64,000 nt of DNA from Apostichopus japonicus. Taxonomy: Eukaryota > Echinodermata > Holothuroidea > Aspidochirotida > Stichopodidae. Position numbers and translations under genes: made by a program. Under the pieces are notes generated by a model. That model made no database searches. It worked only from the letters and a program-made list of their open reading frames with translations, and was not told where the DNA came from. The stretch covers positions 16,657,418 through 16,721,417 of the forward strand of contig NC_092570.1 in NCBI RefSeq assembly GCF_037975245.1, given 5' to 3'. Position 1 is the stretch's first letter. Each line of letters starts with the position of its first letter. This document shows, piece by piece, positions 29,001-44,000 of the stretch.

Positions 29001-32000
29001 CCCCCCCCCCCCTCTATGCTAGGTTTGGTTTTCATATTGCTTTCAATGCCAGACTTTTTCCATGTGGACCATAGCACTAGCAGTTGATTTATCAGAAGAG
29101 ATTTATCAATCTCTACGAGCTTCTCACGGTTCGACTTCATATTGTCATGATTTATCGGGCATTTAGATTCCACCTACCTGTGCTCCCATCACTGCTACCT
29201 CTGCTGTCGGCCACGTGTAGTTAATATCACCTCCTATGTGTTTAGAACTCATCACATCGTATGCACCACCGTAGGCCTGAGAGAGAGAGAGATATAACGA
29301 GCTATATTCAGGTAAGACACGAGAACAACAACAAGGTAAGACACTAAAACAACACAACAACAAGGTAAGACAACAACAAGAAGGTAAGACACTTCAACAA
29401 CAACAAGAAGGTAAGACACTACAACAACAAAAACTAGCCTTTTGAATGGTGGTCTAGAAGGAGGGGGGGTGAACGTAAGTTCCATTGTCAGGAGGGGTGT
29501 GTGGTGGGGGGAGGGGGATGGGAAGGTGTACAAGAGCATGGGTTGGTTGGATTTGGCTAGTTTGACTCTAACAGCTGAACATCTGGCTCTGTCTCTCCAC
29601 TCCAGGATCACCTACATGGCACCTCCACTGATTACATTATGAAAAACCTTTCCCTCCCTACCCAAGGTCAAAACCATTTCCTCCCCTCCCTCCCCAAGGC
29701 CACATCAAACTCATGACACACACATGATTAGTATCCCGAACTAGGAAACGTTTGGTGTCGCTCTGCCACAAAGCTTCTACGTGAGTCACAGCCATATATG
29801 TATTCATGCCTCATGAATCACAGAGCTGGTGTCGATGTTGATTTACAAATTGTGCGTAGCAGGTCTGTCAGGCCATGGGGTCGTGGTAGAGCCACTGTGA
29901 GACACAGGCTGAAGTTGTGGTTTTTTAACAGATGACTGTTTTAACCTGATTACTTAATGTATACATGATGACAGAATGACTTTTTGACATCTGGCCGGGT
30001 AGCGTCAAAAGGCCGGGTTCGGGTCCTGGGGACAAAATTCTTTCAGCGGGTTCCTCATTCCTCATGAAGCAGATAATACATTATCCTCTGTCCCATATGG
30101 CCCGGGTGGGGTGGCGAGTAGGGTCTGTAGCCCCTAAATCCCCACCAGCACTCCCACTGGCAATGTGTGACATGGTCATGATAGTCACTCAAATGGTAGT
30201 GTAAAATGTAATCCTAATGTTTGGTTACAAACTTCATTTTCAGCGATTTTTTTGGGCATGTTCTTCTCGGACAGGTTGCCAAGGAAACTTAGTGAGTTAC
30301 TTTCTCTGCAAAGATCTGACAGATTGAATTGATGGTACAGAATTTCTACTGTGGCTTTAGCAATACTTAAAATTTACCATGATTTTTGTCAGAAGACATC
30401 TCCACAAACAGTTAAGGATTCGGCAGACATGGTTTTCATGTTTGGGAAACAAAGAATAGAACGATAACAGTTGGATACTTTTCTTTACCTTTCTTGTAAT
30501 CACAGTTATTTTCAGGACAGTTGCTTCGCTATAAGCGTAGAGCAGCTTAGCACCATGTCTGATGATGCCGCCATACTCTTGACTTGTACCTGCAAAAGAT
30601 AGGGACAGCAAAAAACAACATTTTACAGAGAATTTGGAGAGGACATTTTTTTGTTTTTTTTGTCTATCTGGAAAGTCTGTGTGACAAATGAATTTGATAA
30701 GCTTTCCTTCTTGAAGAGTTGAAATTTTTGAAAAGCAGCTCAAGATATCTCCTTTAAAGGTCAACATTTTGAGAGAACAGTCCAACTGATGAGATGCATC
30801 TGCTATAAACCCTAGGAGTGCTTCATCGATTAAGATAGTTGGTCAAAATTGCAAATAATTCAATCGCAGGAGAGGTGAAATTTTTCAATCTATTCAGTCT
30901 TCAGTTATTTCAATCTGTTTTTCAAAAGAAGATTCAATTGATTCAAAAGATAATTTCAATATATATATAATATTAGACTATTAAGAGATGACTTGAATGG
31001 GTAAAACGTGATTATTTCTCCTACCAGGTAGAAATCCAGGCACGTCCACAAAGGTGATGAGGGGTATATTGAATGCATCGCAGAAACGAACAAATCGGGC
31101 GCCTTTCACTGATGAGTTAATGTCCAGACAGCCTAAAACAAACAGAACCGAAGATGGGCGGGGGAAAAAAATCATGAAGGCAAGTTGGTGTTGATGTCAT
31201 GAGACCTTGTAACAGAAGTCTCAAGGGTAAAAAATATAGCTGATAGTAAAACATAGAAACATTATAAAGAAGTACCAAATGTGATGGCATGAATGTTGAT
31301 GGTGAGGGGGTGGGTAGGGGGGGACTGGGTGGGTGTGCTGGCAGCAAAGAAATTGTAATTGAAAAGTGCAGCTTTGTTGTAAAACTAAATACTGGAATAT
31401 GCGGTAATACACAATGCACAGGAGGATGCAGTTTGTTAATCTGAGGTGAATTTTGTTTGGGAGGGGGGAGGGAGGGAGGGAGGGAGGGAGGAGGGGCGGG
31501 TTGCTCGGACAAGTACTGCTCTATTTAATATCCTTTCCTTCACCCTCTATGGTCTAGTTTTATCACCGCATAGAGAATAGGATGACATACCTGATGCAAC
31601 CTTTGGTTGGTTACCCACTATGCCCACTGTCCTGCCATTCATGCGAGCAAATCCGATGACAATGTTCTTAGCATAAGCCGGCATGATTTCAAAGAAGCTC
31701 CTATTATCGACAATCTGTCGGGGAATGAAACACATACAAGAGACAGATAACTGCACGGGGGACATAGGCAAACCGGACTGCGATTGAGCCATAAAGAATC
31801 GCTAAATTGTTGTTTATCGATTGGCACACTGAATAATTAGAATGAAACACTTGACTAAAATATGGTCAACGGAAAAAGGGGAAAGTTAGTCAGCTTGGTC
31901 TCGCCAGTACACTGGACAGTCCTGAATAAATCATGATTCTCGCCACCACCGCAACGAAAAACTTGAACCCCAAAACTAAATCTTCCAAATTTCCTAAAGA

Positions 32001-35000
32001 TTTTTTGTGACATTACAAAATATCGTTATTTTAGTTACGATGTGCAAACCGAAAGAAAGTGACCATGTAGTAGGGGATCCCTATACGTGACCGTGTTGAA
32101 AGAATGATATGGCGGTTTTCAACACTCAACATGCAGTGGCGTCACCAGACTTTTCAGTCTGGGGGGGCACAGGGGGGGCACCAGCATTTGATGGGGGGGC
32201 ACTTAGGTGGATACGGATCGCCGTCCTGGGGGAGGGGTCTAAGGGGAGGGGGTGCCCCCTCCAGGCGCGGCGGAACGGGAAAATTATTTGGGGGGCTAAT
32301 GTGCAGAGACTATCTAAGCGGAGCGCCACCATCAGTTGGCGCGGAGCGTACAAGAAAATTTTGGGTTTTTTCAAACCCCCAGATGGCCGGAAACGGCACT
32401 TCCCGAGCATTTTATGCTGCGAATACCTAGCCCTAAAATATGGGTCTCAAGCCTGCAATTTCTCAGATTGCATGTAAAAGTCTGTAAAAACATTGTAATT
32501 TGTATATTCGATGGTGTTTTAATTAAGAGAGTAGCTATTACTCGTAGTGTACTCGCAAAGACGTTTTTGAGTGTAGTAAGGGGATGAAGCAAGTCATTGG
32601 CCTAAGACGAATTTGTGTTGCGCTTACCGGTACTCACACTCACTGCTTCCACTTTTCACGGGGCGTGAAGACGCGGTTGGGTGACAATGTGGTCTATAGC
32701 CAGGGGACGGGCCGAGGGTCCCCCCAGCATTTACTAAAATTATTACACCTATATAGTATACGTGTGCATCGGACAGATCGACAAGTATGCATTGAAAAAT
32801 GGGCAGATGCACGTTTCGGAGCCTTGGTAAATATTGGGGGGGGGGGCTTATCATGCATTTGCCCCCTCAACTTTTTCATTGAGGGGGCTTAGCCCCCAAG
32901 CCCCCCGGTTCCGCCGCCACTTCCCCCCTCCCCTTTGGAAAATTTTCGCATACGGAGGATGGGCTAGATGCAAAATGCTGCCACATTTGATGCTAAATTC
33001 GATCTGAAGATATCTCCAGAAATTGCTATTTTTGAGGTAATGATTTTAACAAGGCGCAGAATTTTGCAGAGGATATGAACCACATGCTGTCGATATTATG
33101 CCTAACCCTATATCAATAGAACCTACATTTGTTGAATTAATGTGTGCATGACCCCCGACTCCTTTCTTGTCCTTCTCGTTTTCGCCCATTATCTATTACG
33201 ATGTAACAGGTTCCAGCGTCGTTATTGGCTCCTATCAGGGATCTCACCACGCAATCCAAAGTTTGATCACACATCGAGTATGGCTCAGTATGCAGGTGTG
33301 AACATTCGCCATTTGTTCCTACAAGCATCTGACCTCAAATGACCTCTGCACCCCCTACACAACAGGGTTAAGTATGGTGCCTGCGGACCCTCACATTCTC
33401 ACATTTCGTCAGCTCCTAACCTGTCAACCTCAGACCAAGGCAACATATTGCAGTACCCTCCCTTCTCACAGTCATGTAGCTCGCGAAGCGGACGTGTATA
33501 TCCGCTGGTATGGCGTGAGCACTGACACATTCAATGTAAATATCGACACCTGTTGTGATGGCGCGGGTTACGACTTCGATACCCGACGTTCAAGGATAAA
33601 CTTTTTCATTTTTTCGCAGCTCATTTGAAGAAAATACGAATTACTGTGCTTCTTTGTCCTTATGAAAAACCAACTCAGATGATGGGAGTTGAATATAACA
33701 AAATATATATATATTTTTTTACCAACCCAAATCTCAGATGGGGGGCACTCGGGGGGGCACTAGGTTTTCCAGGGGGGCACGTGCCCCCCTGGCCCCCCCT
33801 TGGCGACGCCACTGTCAACATGGTCGACGGCCGAACATCAGCCCCTCAAGCTAGACGGAAAACAACTGTACAAACGTGGTCTACATACTTGCAACAAGTA
33901 CGAACCCTAAAGGCTAATGTCATTCGTTTCATGATATCAGTGCTTTTGTAACGTCGGGCATTTAAGACGACGCTTTGGACAGTACTAAGAGCTAAACTTA
34001 AATTATTATTATGATTGGAATATCCTGGTACCCTTTATAGTGCCCATTTTGAAAGCTGAGAAAACGGCTCTGGTCGACTGCCACTTCAATGAACATCATT
34101 CGAGGCAGTTTCTAATTTGCTCTCTTAAGAGTTGTCATGATGCTAGTTTCGAGCCCCGATGTGAGGTCTCTTTATTGTACTTTCTCGTTTATTAAGTGTA
34201 CTTACAGCGTGGATAACATCCAGCATATCGTACGGCTTGATGGATTCAAATGGAACTATATGATCCAACACAGGAACGAGTCTATTGCTGTAAAAAAAAA
34301 AAAAAAAAAATTGAAGGAGAAGAAGATGAACTAGGAGGATTAACATGTCTTATTTACTTCATTCTACAACTACTAGATGAACAAAGTCCAAGTTAGCTGT
34401 CTACTTCAGATCTAAAAAACAATATCTGCCCGATCGGAGTCATCTACAAAATGTGAGACTATGCGAGTCTACATCAGAGCCAACGTCGTAGGTATTAAAA
34501 TTTCAGCTCAGCTTCGTCGCTGAAGGTGAACCGGTAAGGATGGTACATACCCAGTTGTAATAACTTGACTGGCTGGGATATCCTTGTATACATTCTATTG
34601 CCACTTGCTCAAGAGAAAATGTTCAACAAAGATATTTTCCCCAAAAAGGTAGGATAACTGTTTAAGTAATCAACAACCGACTTTGTCAGGCATCCAGTGG
34701 GAATTTTGCCCTACAACGTTCCTCAAATAAGTGACTGAGTTGTGATGTTACTTTATATAGACTGTTTGTTTGTCTAATCCTTCAAATACTGAAATGCCAC
34801 AAATAGAATCATTATTCTGAAATGGCCTGTCAACAGGGCGGCCCATGGGTCAGAGACGGCCTGTGAGAGATTTCAACTTGGTACACTAACAAATCCTACC
34901 GCCTCCTCCCCCCCTCCCCCCCTCTCCATGTTGCATCTCTCGTGTATGTGGTAATAGAATCATTATTCTGAAATGGCTTGCTTGTCAACAGGGCGGCCTA

Positions 35001-38000
35001 TGGGTCAGAGACGGCCTGTGAGAGATTTCAACTTGATACACTAACAAATCATACCGCCGCCTCGCCCCCCCCCCCCCCCCCCCCGCTCCATGTTGCATCT
35101 CTCGTGTATGTGGTAACTTATGACCTTGGGCATAACCTGTATCTTGCTCAATCTAGGTATAGGAAGGTATTTATTCTATCTGATGCTTAGGTACAAAGTT
35201 GTTCATCTTTACATCTTAAATTTGATACCCATTGTTTTTTAATTAAATGAATGCAGTCACTTACGCAGGGTCATCTGACTGTACGATTGGGGCTGGATCT
35301 CTGTTACTCAAGGGAAGGTAACTGAAGAGTTCCCGGAGTTTAGTCAGACCGTCGATATCATTTTCAAACGCTCCATGTGCGACTCCTGTAAAAAAGCAAC
35401 AACAGACCAAAGGGCATAAGGACTACCACGTTGGTTTATTTGATTAAAGCGAAAGTCGGGTCTCCAAAGGGGGGAGGTGGTGCAGTCACAAGTCACATCA
35501 AACAAGGTTAACCATGTTTGGTAAACTTTTATAAGTTACATCATAATTGATAATAAATCCCATTTCTTCTCCCTACCCTCACTATCCTCTTCCCCAAATA
35601 AAAAAAATTGTGATTGTAAAGCTTTCTTGTATGATCCAGCTATAATTCAACACATTCTTTTGTTCAGTATTACCTGAGACAGACGTGTGCGTTTTAGCTC
35701 CCCCCAACTGTTCGTGGGTGACGTCTTCTTGAGTTACAGCCTGCAAAGACAAACCACCCAACAACAAAAAACAATCAAATTCCACGTTCAATGTAATGTT
35801 TATGACATTATTTAGGAAAGCTTGAAAAAACAAAATTGTCAAGAATTGTAGCTTTATTATGAATCATAAACAAACAAAATACATCAGGCTGAATAATATT
35901 TTGAATAATATAATGTTTATATTCATTATGTCTGAGATGGGTAGAATGTTGCAGGATAAGTGGTGGAGGGGGGGGGAGGTGAGGTAATACTTCCTGTGGC
36001 TTCCTTCTGAGCAGTACTGTGACTCTCATAAAAAAAAAAAAAACTTTCACAACAACATAACTATAGTGTGTAAAAGTAAGAGGGCCTGACGTTATTAAGG
36101 TAACAATAGCACAGTTTTAAGTACATTGTTCAATGTCCATAATATAAGTATATTTTGCTGTTGCTTTTAAGAAATGAAAAATAAAAAAGAGGCCATGAAA
36201 CTAGACATTTATTTAGCAATAGCTTCACTGCTGCATCATGTGAGAAATTTAACAGAATAATGGCTCTGTTTGCACAAATGCATGCTTCCCTTGTCTGTTT
36301 AAGTGGTACCAATGCAGGTGGGGGGGGGGAGAAGTGTGGTCATGAAAGAGTTGATTCCACATATTTTAGGATGTCACATTCTTTGTCAATAGTACTAGCG
36401 ACTCCTGCATGGAAAAAAAGTGCATGCTTAGGCTGGCCACGATAATCCTTAGCGCAGTTGTTCGTACATTATACTGATCTAATTCAGTTTTGAAATATAT
36501 GAATATTTGGATGAAATAATAAACCTTAACAACATCTGGTCCGGTGATGAACAGGTAAGAGGTATCCTGTAGAAAGGGAAATAGGAATAGCACTTTATTA
36601 TTATATTTATTATTATTATTACATAAACTGGGCAAAACTTTAAAAAACAAAAATCTCTGTTTTGGTATTGCTCAGCCTTAGATATAACCCCCAAAAAAAC
36701 TGAATATCTGTTAAGAAGTATATAATATATATTTTTTCTTTCTTGTGATATAATTTCTCCTATATCTTACTGATTCCTCACACTACGTTACTGTGTACTC
36801 TAAATGAGCACTGAACTTCTGAAGCTCTGCCAATCTATGAAATCACAAAGTTTGTGTCGCATTATCATCCAACCTTGCTTTATACTACGCATTTATTTGT
36901 AAAACAGAAGCTGGAAGTGTCATGTTTATGCTAAAAGAAGGATGCAACTCTTGTTTACTTAGCCACAAATCTGGTCATTTCATTTGATTTATTATATTTG
37001 TTTAATTATATTTTGCAGCTGGTGAGTGCATTTTGTTTCCAACCAACTTTTCACCACAAAAGAAAGACAGGTTAAATCAGCTTGTAAATGAGCCAGCTCA
37101 AGTGACGACAAAGACACTGTTCTCTCAATATAATATGATCATCGTGGTCTATGGTTCATCTGCCGTGAATGTGTACTAACGAAAGCTTAGCTTTAATGAA
37201 TTGTTTTCAAAAGATTTCAAAAACAAACTGAATGAACTTTCTCAAAGATAATAAATTTAAGAATTTATTGTCACAAATAATACAAACAAAGTCTTTGGTC
37301 TATAGTTCATCTGCAGTGAATGTGTACTAACGAAAGCTTAGCTTTAATGAATTGTTTTCAAAAGATTTCAAGAACAAACTGAATGAACTTCCTCAAAAAT
37401 AATAATTTTAAGCATTTATTGTCACAAATAATACAAACATAATACACCGCAAGTATTTTCTTCAAAAGTTATGGGGATTACCTTGATCATGAAGGTGAAA
37501 TCTGTTAAAGCTGGGGAGTAAACAGCTCCGCCTGGTAAAAGGAAAAATAAAATTATCTGATACACTTTAAACGTTTCAGACAGACCAAAAGTCAAAAGAA
37601 AATAAAATATAAAAGAAGCAAACATGGTCATTGAGAAAGATAGTAACCTAAATCTGTAAAATTGAGATGTTTTGGATAATATTCCAATGATGGTCATCTC
37701 CAACCCCCCCCCACCCCAAGTACTTCCCATGTAGCCCCCTTACACCCCTGAGACCATTTTATTAACTACAGTCTACCACTGTTTGATACAATTTCATTTC
37801 TCAAAGTATATCATAAACCACAGACAAAAACGCCAGAATAATTATGTGCAACCTTGTCGTTCAATGTTACATGGCAGTTCTTTACACCGACAAGAAAATA
37901 CAAAACATACAAGCTGAAAACTACTGGTACTTTCCAAACCATTCTTGACTGCATTTGCAGATCCAAATTCCACATTCTTCTCACATTTTGAATCAATGAG

Positions 38001-41000
38001 TGTTCACTTAGTTAACTTAAAAGAAATACTTAGCGTTCACTTAGTGAACACGAGTGTTCGCTTGTATGGAATCAAGACGTCAAGGAGTGTTCACTTAGTT
38101 CTTTTATGTAAAACTGTCTCGGAGATGGATGTTGAGATTGGTGACAGAGTTTAATATTTGAAGTGACAATTTTTGGGAATTTTTTGCACAAATGCGTGAC
38201 CAAATATTAGACTTTGTGTCAATTCCACACAAAGTGCAGCTGTTTCAGGGCAGGTCCAAGCTATTTGCACTGTGACGTACGGGACATTTCAGAGACTGAA
38301 ATGTGTCTAAAAGTTATAAAAAATCTATTTTCCAGAAACTTTTTCAGGTTTTCATATTTGTTATTGCTGCTACTTTATTACAAACTCATGAAGATTTCCT
38401 ACACTTGCTTTAATTAGGTCCCATCTTAATTAATGTACAGTGTGACGTACGGGACCAGAGAATTTTGTGTTTTTTTTGCTAAAGAGCAATGCTGAAATCC
38501 CTCTGAAATTAGGAGGGCAGTGATCAAGCTGTTATAACTAGTGAATAGCCTAACCTTCCAAGGGCTAAGCCGTAACATATTAGAAAAAAATATGAAGCCA
38601 TTCCAGTTCAGTGATTACACAAATGAAAATTGTCCTGTGACGTACGGGACATGTGACGTACGGGACAATTTGTCCAAATAAAAATTGACTATGAAAACTC
38701 ATATTTTTATTCCTGAATATACCATAACAAGCTGATTTCTACATAAAAACATTAATTTGGATATGCCAGAACAATGTCATCGGTAATTTAATGCCATATT
38801 TCCTTCTTTCGGGGATCGAAAAGAGCAGTGACTGTACTTGTGAGATCATTCCACTACATAAAACATGGAATGCGTAAAGTATAAATCTACTCTACACATT
38901 CATCAAATACTCATAACATCAATTTTAGCTTTGTTAGACCACAAATGATCCAAGATGCAAGTTTTGGTGCAAAACTGTCTCGGTATATACTGTACAACAC
39001 TGTATCATACTCCCCACTATTGACCCTCAAGTTGAAATATGATCCATCCCATTCAAAACATACCAAAATGTCCACAGTAACATCCACATAATGTCCATCT
39101 ATGAAACTAATACAACAAAGAAAACTCTATAGACCTAATACTGGTTACCAGACCAAATACTCATAACATCAATTCTAGCTTTGTTAGACCACAAATGATT
39201 CAAGATGCAAAGTTTTTTTGATGCAAAACTGTTTCGGTATATATACTGTACAACACTGTATCATACTCCACACTATTGACCCTGAAGTTAAAATATGATC
39301 CATCATATTCATTACATACCAAAATGTCCACAGTAACATCCACATAATGTCCATCTATGAAACTAGTACAACAAAGAAAACTCTATAGACCTAATACTGG
39401 TTACCAGACCAAATATATACTCATCATAACATCAATTCTAGCTTTGTTAGACCACAAATGATTCAAGATGCAAGTTTTGGTGCAAAACTGTTTCCAGTAT
39501 ATACTGTACAACACTGTATCGTACTCCCCACTATTGACCCTGAAGTTGAAATATGATCCATATCCCATTCAAAACATACCAAAATGTCTGAGGTAACGTC
39601 CACGTAATGTCCATCTATGAAACTAGTACAACAAAGAAAACTCTATAGAACTAATACTGGTTACCAGACCAAATAGTCATAACATCAATTCTAGCTTTGT
39701 TAGACCACAAATGATTCAAGATGCAAAGTTTTGGTGCAAAACTGTTTTGGTATTTACTGTACAACACTGTATCATACTCCCCACTATTGACCCTCAAGTT
39801 GAAATATGATCCATCCCATTCAAAACATATCCAAATGTCCACAGTAACGTCCACATAATGTCCATCTATGAAACTAGTACAACAAAGAAAACTCTATAGA
39901 CCTAATACTGATTATTGAACAAACTCATGAGTGATTGTCCTCTGCAAAAATTGGGCGAGCAAAACTCTACACTTGTAACTAAAAATCTCAATGTCTACTA
40001 TCTAAGTTCAGGACACAAGAACATTGTTGCACAGTCATGATAGTCACACTTCACAATAGGCCTACGAAATGTTGAAATGCAAACTCAACATTCTTGAAGT
40101 CGTCCTCATTCAACGTCAATGTTGAATAGCATTGTAGATGATTCTGTATCACACACACACACACACACACACACACAATTGGCTTCCCGATAGTATATTG
40201 AACAACACCTGGGCTGTTGGTGGTCATCAGTCAATGGTTTATTTGAAGCCATGTTGTGCTCTTCAGGCATGCAGGGATTATAAGTTGCAACTACCATCTT
40301 TCAACAAAATAAATTGGTAAGCATTGGAAGGTTTCCAGTAGAGGTCCCCATTGGAGCCCATGCATGTTTATTATGTATAAATACAGGGTTTCCCCCAAAC
40401 TATGTCCCGTACGTCACATTTTGTCCCGTACGTCACATTTTGAATTTTGATAATTAGATTTGCTGTGAATATTTTTTCAATTTTTTTGGGATGGATTTTG
40501 TTGAACAATGTTCTTAATTAGAACTTTACAGAATATCACCAAAAAAAAATTGTTCGTCCATATCAAAACTTGAAAAAAAGTGCTGAAAATTGTGACGTAC
40601 GGGACATCAGTATTTGGACAGTAGCTAATTAGCATATTTAATTGATGAACCCCCAAACATAATATGTCAAAATTATTGGAAGGAAGGGTGTATCATGTCC
40701 CACATAACTTATATTCAATAAGTTCATATTGCTGGCAGCGAAATAGGATTCCAAATGTCCCGTACGTCACACTGCAACTTGAATTTATGCAAATTAGCTG
40801 GCTGTAATTGTTCGAATAGGCAAACAAATTTTAAAAAATTATGAAAATCTGAAACTTCAATAATTCAGCTTTAACATGACACCACATTTAGGGTGCTTCA
40901 GTAAAGTTTGAAATTTGGCTTCTAGGGATACAATAGCTTGGACCTGCCCTTCAGTGTCTCAAGGTGGATAGAATTACATACCAGCACAAGGTCCCATGAT

Positions 41001-44000
41001 GAGTGAAATCTGGGGTATAACTCCAGATGCCATCACATTCCTCTGGCAGGGCAAAAAAAAAAGAAAAAAGAAGTGAAGTGAAGGTAAAATAACAGACTTG
41101 AAAAGATATGAATGAAAACAGAAAACTTACTCCATAAGACTGCTAAAAACAAAGAAGACAAACTGGGGCGCTTCAATATCATGCAGAAGCAATGTTCTCA
41201 TAGATGTTTATCCGGTAGATACATCTGGGTTCATGACAGTGACATGCACAGGATTTCAAAGTTTTTTTTTGGGAGGGGGGGAGGGGGGAACTGATTAAAG
41301 TAGGAGACTGATCTTTTGTGGTAAGGTCAGAGGGCAATCATTGGAGGGTTACCACTCTTCCCTTTAAATTAAGGAAATTTGGTAAAATGGCAGTTGAGGG
41401 AGATGCAAATTTTGTGCAACTTTCAGGGTTCATGGGCCATATAGTTTAAACTTGGTTAATCTTGGAGGCCTGTATTGACATTGAGCACTATAGCCATTCA
41501 AACAGTCACCAGTCTACACATGCAACAAATGATTTTTACAAAACTACATCACTTTATAAGAGCTCACATGGAAAATATCAGCATAACCAGCGAGGGACTC
41601 AACCCCTTCCTGTATCCGAGCCCCTCCTGAATCATTGAGGCCAATCACCGGAGCGCCAGTATTGAGGGCGTGGTCCATAATCTTACAAATCTTCTTGGCA
41701 TGAGCACTAGACAGGGTTCCACCATGTACAGTAAAGTCCTTGGGGGAAAAAAAAGGAAACATTTGTACAGTATATGTATCGATGACAGAAATTTTGTAAA
41801 GTCAGACAGGTAAACAGATCTATGCAATTTTGGTAATATTTCCGAGTAGGATTAAAAACTGTAAACTACGAATTTCAGCTTTTTTTCCATTTTTTTTTAC
41901 AATAACTTTATGAACTATACTGAAGGCAGCTTGTGAGCTTGACTTATCAAGTTTTTATGCCAAAACATTTGAGAATTTTGAAATTTTTTGACACTTGCAT
42001 CAGATTACTAAAATATGAGAAAGTGTCTGGACAAACCAAATTAAATCAATTAGAATTGATTGGAATTCTTCATAATTTTACAAAATGTAACCCTAACAAA
42101 AACAAAAAACAAAACAAGCTGGTGCTCAAATTTTCTTAAAAAAATAGAGATAAAACACACCTGACTGAAGACATAGGTGACCCTTCCATTGATAAGTCCA
42201 TGGCCAGTAACAACTCCATCCCCAGGATGCTGGAAAGAGAAAAAAAACAATGGGAAAAAATATTGTCTGGGATGAAACCCTATAGCTTTTAGAAACCTGA
42301 GATATAATTAAACACCATCTGATCACAATAAATTTAATTTTGCTCTTATCTTTGTGAATGTATAGATTCTGACTGGTTTTCTAGGAATAACTTTGCTAAA
42401 TTTGTTACAACTTTTGTGGCTTTCATGATTCATAGGCAGAACCACATTGTTCTACTTAACTGAGGCACTTTCTGCAAGAAAAGAAACATTGGCCTGATCA
42501 TCAATTAAAAAAAATGCTTCAACAGTAGCATACATGAATTTCTATTTCTGTAGCTGATAGTAACCTTGATAAATCTGAAAAATTCCGTCGTACATGGATT
42601 TTAATTCGTCCATCCCAATGAAAATAGGATTTGGCAGGGTTGAAATTTGACTGAGAAACACTTTCACACTTGGTCTGGCCAAGGGAAGCTTGAAATAGTT
42701 TCAGAATGACTTTATGAACAATGAGTTAATTATTGCACTATCGGCCCCTCATAAAGTAAAGGCTGTTTCATCGATCACAGCCTCTGGATTATATATGCAA
42801 TAGACTTATGGAAATCAGTGGCTCTCTTCTGACATGACAGATTTCAAGGTTCTAGTAACAATGCTACTTCATTCATCCCTTTTATCTCACTTACTCTTTT
42901 TTCATCTGAATCCATTCCAAAATCTGAACAACGGTGTTCAGCAAACATATCAAACTCGACAAAGGATCCTGGATCTACCAAAAGGTTTATCCTCTCTCTT
43001 GCTGTGAGTTTGCCCTGTGAAGAAAGGCATTCCATGGTATATCATTAGTATATGAATGTAAATTCCTTAGGTTATTCTTAGGATAGCTTTAATTTGTGCA
43101 CAAAATAATACCCAAAAAATCTATGATGTAACAAAGTTCATTTATTTACTACAAAATAGTCACTTCAAACTTTTCAATAAAAACAAAACCATGTGGAAGG
43201 ATGTACAGTAGTTATAATTGATGCACCTTCGTAATTAATGCACCTTCAGATATTACTAGCAAGGATACAGTAGGCAACCTAACCTTTTTGCAGCGAAGCA
43301 GAGTTACATATTTCAGGAATCCATTTCAGCTATGTGCTGATAAAATTGTGGTTTTTTTTAAGCTTTTAACACAAAAAGATACCCTTGCAACAATCAATGA
43401 TGTAACAAAGTTCATTTATTTACTACAAAACAGTCACTTCAAACTTTTCAATATAAAGAAAACCATGTGGAAGGATGTAGTTATCATTGATGCACCTTCT
43501 TAATTTATGCACCTTCAAATATTACTAGCAAGGATACAGTAGGCAACCTAACCTTTTTGCAGCGAAGCAGAGTTACATATTTCATGAATCCATTTCAGCT
43601 ATGTGCTGATAAAATTGTGGGTTTTTTTTTTTAAGCTTTTAACACCCTCCTCCCAGTTTTGCACATTTTTTGGTATTTGGAAAACTTACCCCCTAAAAAT
43701 AACACACATAGCTGAAATGGATTTAAATTTAAACTCATGAAATATGTAACTCCGCTTCCCTATAAAAGGTTTAGGTTGCATGCTGTTTCATTGCTAGTAA
43801 TTATTGAAGGTGCGTCAATTACGAAGGGGCATCAGTAATGAAGCCTTTACTATACTACTGCCTACATTAGAAATACAATATAAATACAATTATTATAACA
43901 TTGTATTATCGGCTAGAGCCAGTACTAGACGTAGGCTATAGCCTAGTTATGTTGCTTGGCAATGTAATAATTTCGCAAAACTAGGCCTTGTGGCCTTCAG

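Noticed and set aside
31117-31512. Proline-rich 131-residue minus-strand frame
   Set aside because: It runs over GGGAGG repeats within a PCCB intron and across a true exon in another frame.
32104-32477. Glycine-rich frames in the 32-kb element
   Set aside because: They arise from G-runs of nested MITEs and show no domain.
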